DNA from: an uncultured Clostridia bacterium
GTDB taxonomy: Bacteria; Bacillota; Clostridia; Oscillospirales; Acutalibacteraceae
Assembly (NCBI GenBank): GCA_945875045.1
Contig: CAMCIX010000111.1
Coordinates: forward strand, 1-6,000
Direction of reading: 5' to 3'
DNA: 6,000 nt
The position numbers and the translations under genes were made by a program. Position 1 is the first letter of the stretch. The number at the start of each line of letters is the position of its first letter. The notes beneath the pieces were generated by a model. The model saw only the letters and a program-made list of their open reading frames with translations. It made no database searches and was not told the DNA's origin. Shown here piece by piece: positions 5,016 through 6,000 of this stretch.

Positions 5016-5906
5016 TTAAACTCCTTTTCCCTGCAAGCTTTTAAGCTCTCTGTTGATATAGTTCATAACTATCTTTTTGTCACCGCTCCATAGAGGCGCG
5101 ACAAGTTTTTTCTTATCTCCATCCCCTGTTATACGGTGTACCACCATACCGTCAGGCAGAACACTGAGGCACTTTTTTAAAATTGCCGTGTATTCCTCAA
5201 GGGTCAGACACCTGAATTTTCCTGATGAATAATCCTTTTCGAGGTCCGTGTCTTTGAGTATATGCAAAAGCTGAAGCTTAATGCCGCCGGCACCCGATTT
5301 GCCGATATATTCTGCGGTTTCCACCATCATTTTTTCAGTTTCATAAGGAAGCCCTATAATCATATGGGTTATAACATTCACACCGATTTTATTTAAGCTT
5401 CGGACGGCAGTATCATAACACGACAGAGGGTATCCGCGCCGTATATATTTTGCCGTTTCGCCGTGTATTGTTTGAAGCCCCAGCTCCACCCAAACCGGTT
5501 TTATACGGTTCAATCGTGCCAGCAAATCCAAAACCTCGGGCGGAAGACAGTCAGGGCGTGTGGCGATTGATAAAACCACCACTTCGGGGTGGGAGATTGC
5601 CTCGAAAAACACCTTTTCTAAATAATCAATGGGTGCATAAGTATTGGTGAAGCTTTGGAAATATGCAATAAATTTATCGGCTTTTGTTTTTGACTTAATT
5701 TTTGCTTTTGCTGTCTCTATTTGTTCGGTGATGCTCATTGTGACGGGAGCGGCAAAGCTTCCCGAACCGTCTTCACCGCAGAATATACAACCGCCTTTTC
5801 CCACGGTTCCGTCACGATTGGGACAGGTTGTAACCGCAGAGAGGGCTAATTTATAAACCTTAGTTCCGAATTTGTTTTTTAAATATTCGTTTAGAAAAAT
5901 ATACAT
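5016..5906 (-). CDS. YhcC-type radical SAM protein (TIGR01212 family)
   Basis: The 296-residue protein has the YhcC layout (the E. coli member is about 309 residues): the N-terminal FLNEYLKNKFGTKVYKLAL, then the cluster-binding CPNRDGTVGKGGCIFC with Cys28, Cys40 and Cys43 (C-X11-C-X2-C, spaced as in the Elp3-like branch of radical SAM proteins), then IAYFQSFTNTYAP, SIATRPDCLP, WVELGLQT and THMIIGLPYET. It should bind a 4Fe-4S cluster and cleave S-adenosylmethionine in the cytoplasm; the substrate is not firmly known for the family, so none is assigned. I chose ATG at 5904-5906 because AGGAGG (complement of 5916-5921) lies 9 nt upstream; the longer frame from TTG 5981 would add 25 residues encoded by repeat DNA. 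The gene is intact and convergent with the sugar cluster. Its native promoter is not visible, because DNA upstream of its ribosome site looks like the end of an inserted element. Confidence 0.85.
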   Translation of the reverse strand: MYIFLNEYLKNKFGTKVYKLALSAVTTCPNRDGTVGKGGCIFCGEDGSGSFAAPVTMSITEQIETAKAKIKSKTKADKFIAYFQSFTNTYAPIDYLEKVFFEAISHPEVVVLSIATRPDCLPPEVLDLLARLNRIKPVWVELGLQTIHGETAKYIRRGYPLSCYDTAVRSLNKIGVNVITHMIIGLPYETEKMMVETAEYIGKSGAGGIKLQLLHILKDTDLEKDYSSGKFRCLTLEEYTAILKKCLSVLPDGMVVHRITGDGDKKKLVAPLWSGDKKIVMNYINRELKSLQGKGV

Positions 5907-5915
5907 ATTGCCACT

Positions 5916-5921
5916 CCTCCT
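5916..5921 (-). promoter_or_regulatory. Ribosome site deciding the radical SAM gene start
   Basis: The minus strand carries AGGAGG 9 nt before ATG 5906. It sits exactly at the inner edge of the repeat block that begins at 5922, and it rules out the longer upstream TTG start. Confidence 0.75.
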
Positions 5922-6000
5922 GAATATTCCGCCAAAGTTGAACACCCTGACCGTTTTGAATTGAACAGTGCGACCGCCCAAATTGAACAGTCAAACCGCC
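5922..6000. mobile_element. Putative insertion-sequence end with three tandem TTGAACA repeats (IS21-like?)
   Basis: TTGAACA occurs at 5938-5944, 5961-5967 and 5983-5989, in units of 22-23 bp that each end in ACCG (5931-5953, 5954-5976, 5977-5998). On the minus strand this reads TGTTCAA. Multiple copies of a roughly 20-bp repeat next to the terminal inverted repeat, serving as transposase-binding sites, are a known trait of IS21-family ends. The possible outer tip TGAATATTCCGCC begins at 5921-5922. The body of the element, with any transposase genes, would lie beyond the right edge. The family assignment is from memory of similar ends and is unverified. Confidence 0.4.

Noticed and set aside
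5450..5856. Plus-strand ORFs of 66 and 70 codons opposite the radical SAM gene
   Set aside because: Both are shadows of a well-supported minus-strand gene and have no motif or ribosome site.
5931..5998. CRISPR array
   Set aside because: Three units of 22-23 bp vary over most of their length and share only TTGAACA and ACCG; there is no constant repeat with separate spacers and no cas gene.

Overview
The window looks like chromosomal DNA of a low-to-moderate GC, Gram-positive anaerobe of the class Clostridia, probably a gut member of the Oscillospiraceae/Ruminococcaceae type. This rests on the AGGAGG ribosome sites, a sortase-anchored surface protein with an SdrD B-like domain, clostridial-type sugar-salvage proteins, and intergenic DNA rich in ATTCATTATTCATT hairpins. 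The assignment is made by eye, without a database search.

Layout: (1) 3-1112, the 3' part of a cell-wall-anchored surface protein gene. (2) 1146-4560, a same-strand cluster of sugar-utilisation genes: a GH35 beta-galactosidase lacking its N-terminal part, a sugar-phosphate nucleotidyltransferase, an SGNH/GDSL hydrolase split by a stop codon, and an ORF that starts as a NahK-like sugar 1-kinase and ends as a piece of a GH36-like alpha-galactosidase. (3) 4564-5015, a non-coding stretch with a terminator, a good promoter, a possible small RNA ending in a 14-bp hairpin, MITE-like inverted repeats and a possible gene scrap. (4) 5016-5906 on the minus strand, an intact YhcC-type radical SAM gene. 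(5) 5922-6000, three copies of a 22-23 bp repeat that resemble the end of an insertion sequence (IS21-like is my best guess) and directly abut the radical SAM gene's ribosome site.

How the genes would work together: beta- and alpha-galactosidases release galactose or hexosamine from glycans, an SGNH esterase removes acyl groups, a NahK-like kinase makes the sugar 1-phosphate and a nucleotidyltransferase activates it to an NDP-sugar. In this copy almost every step is damaged: missing GH35 N-terminus, ATA in place of the expected ATG in the nucleotidyltransferase, a single TAA in the SGNH hydrolase, and a kinase/glycosidase chimera. The main story is therefore a galactoside/hexosamine salvage locus in decay, or a locus misassembled at several points. 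I see no convincing new defence or mobile system. The least explained element is the promoter-hairpin-terminator unit at 4582-4727.
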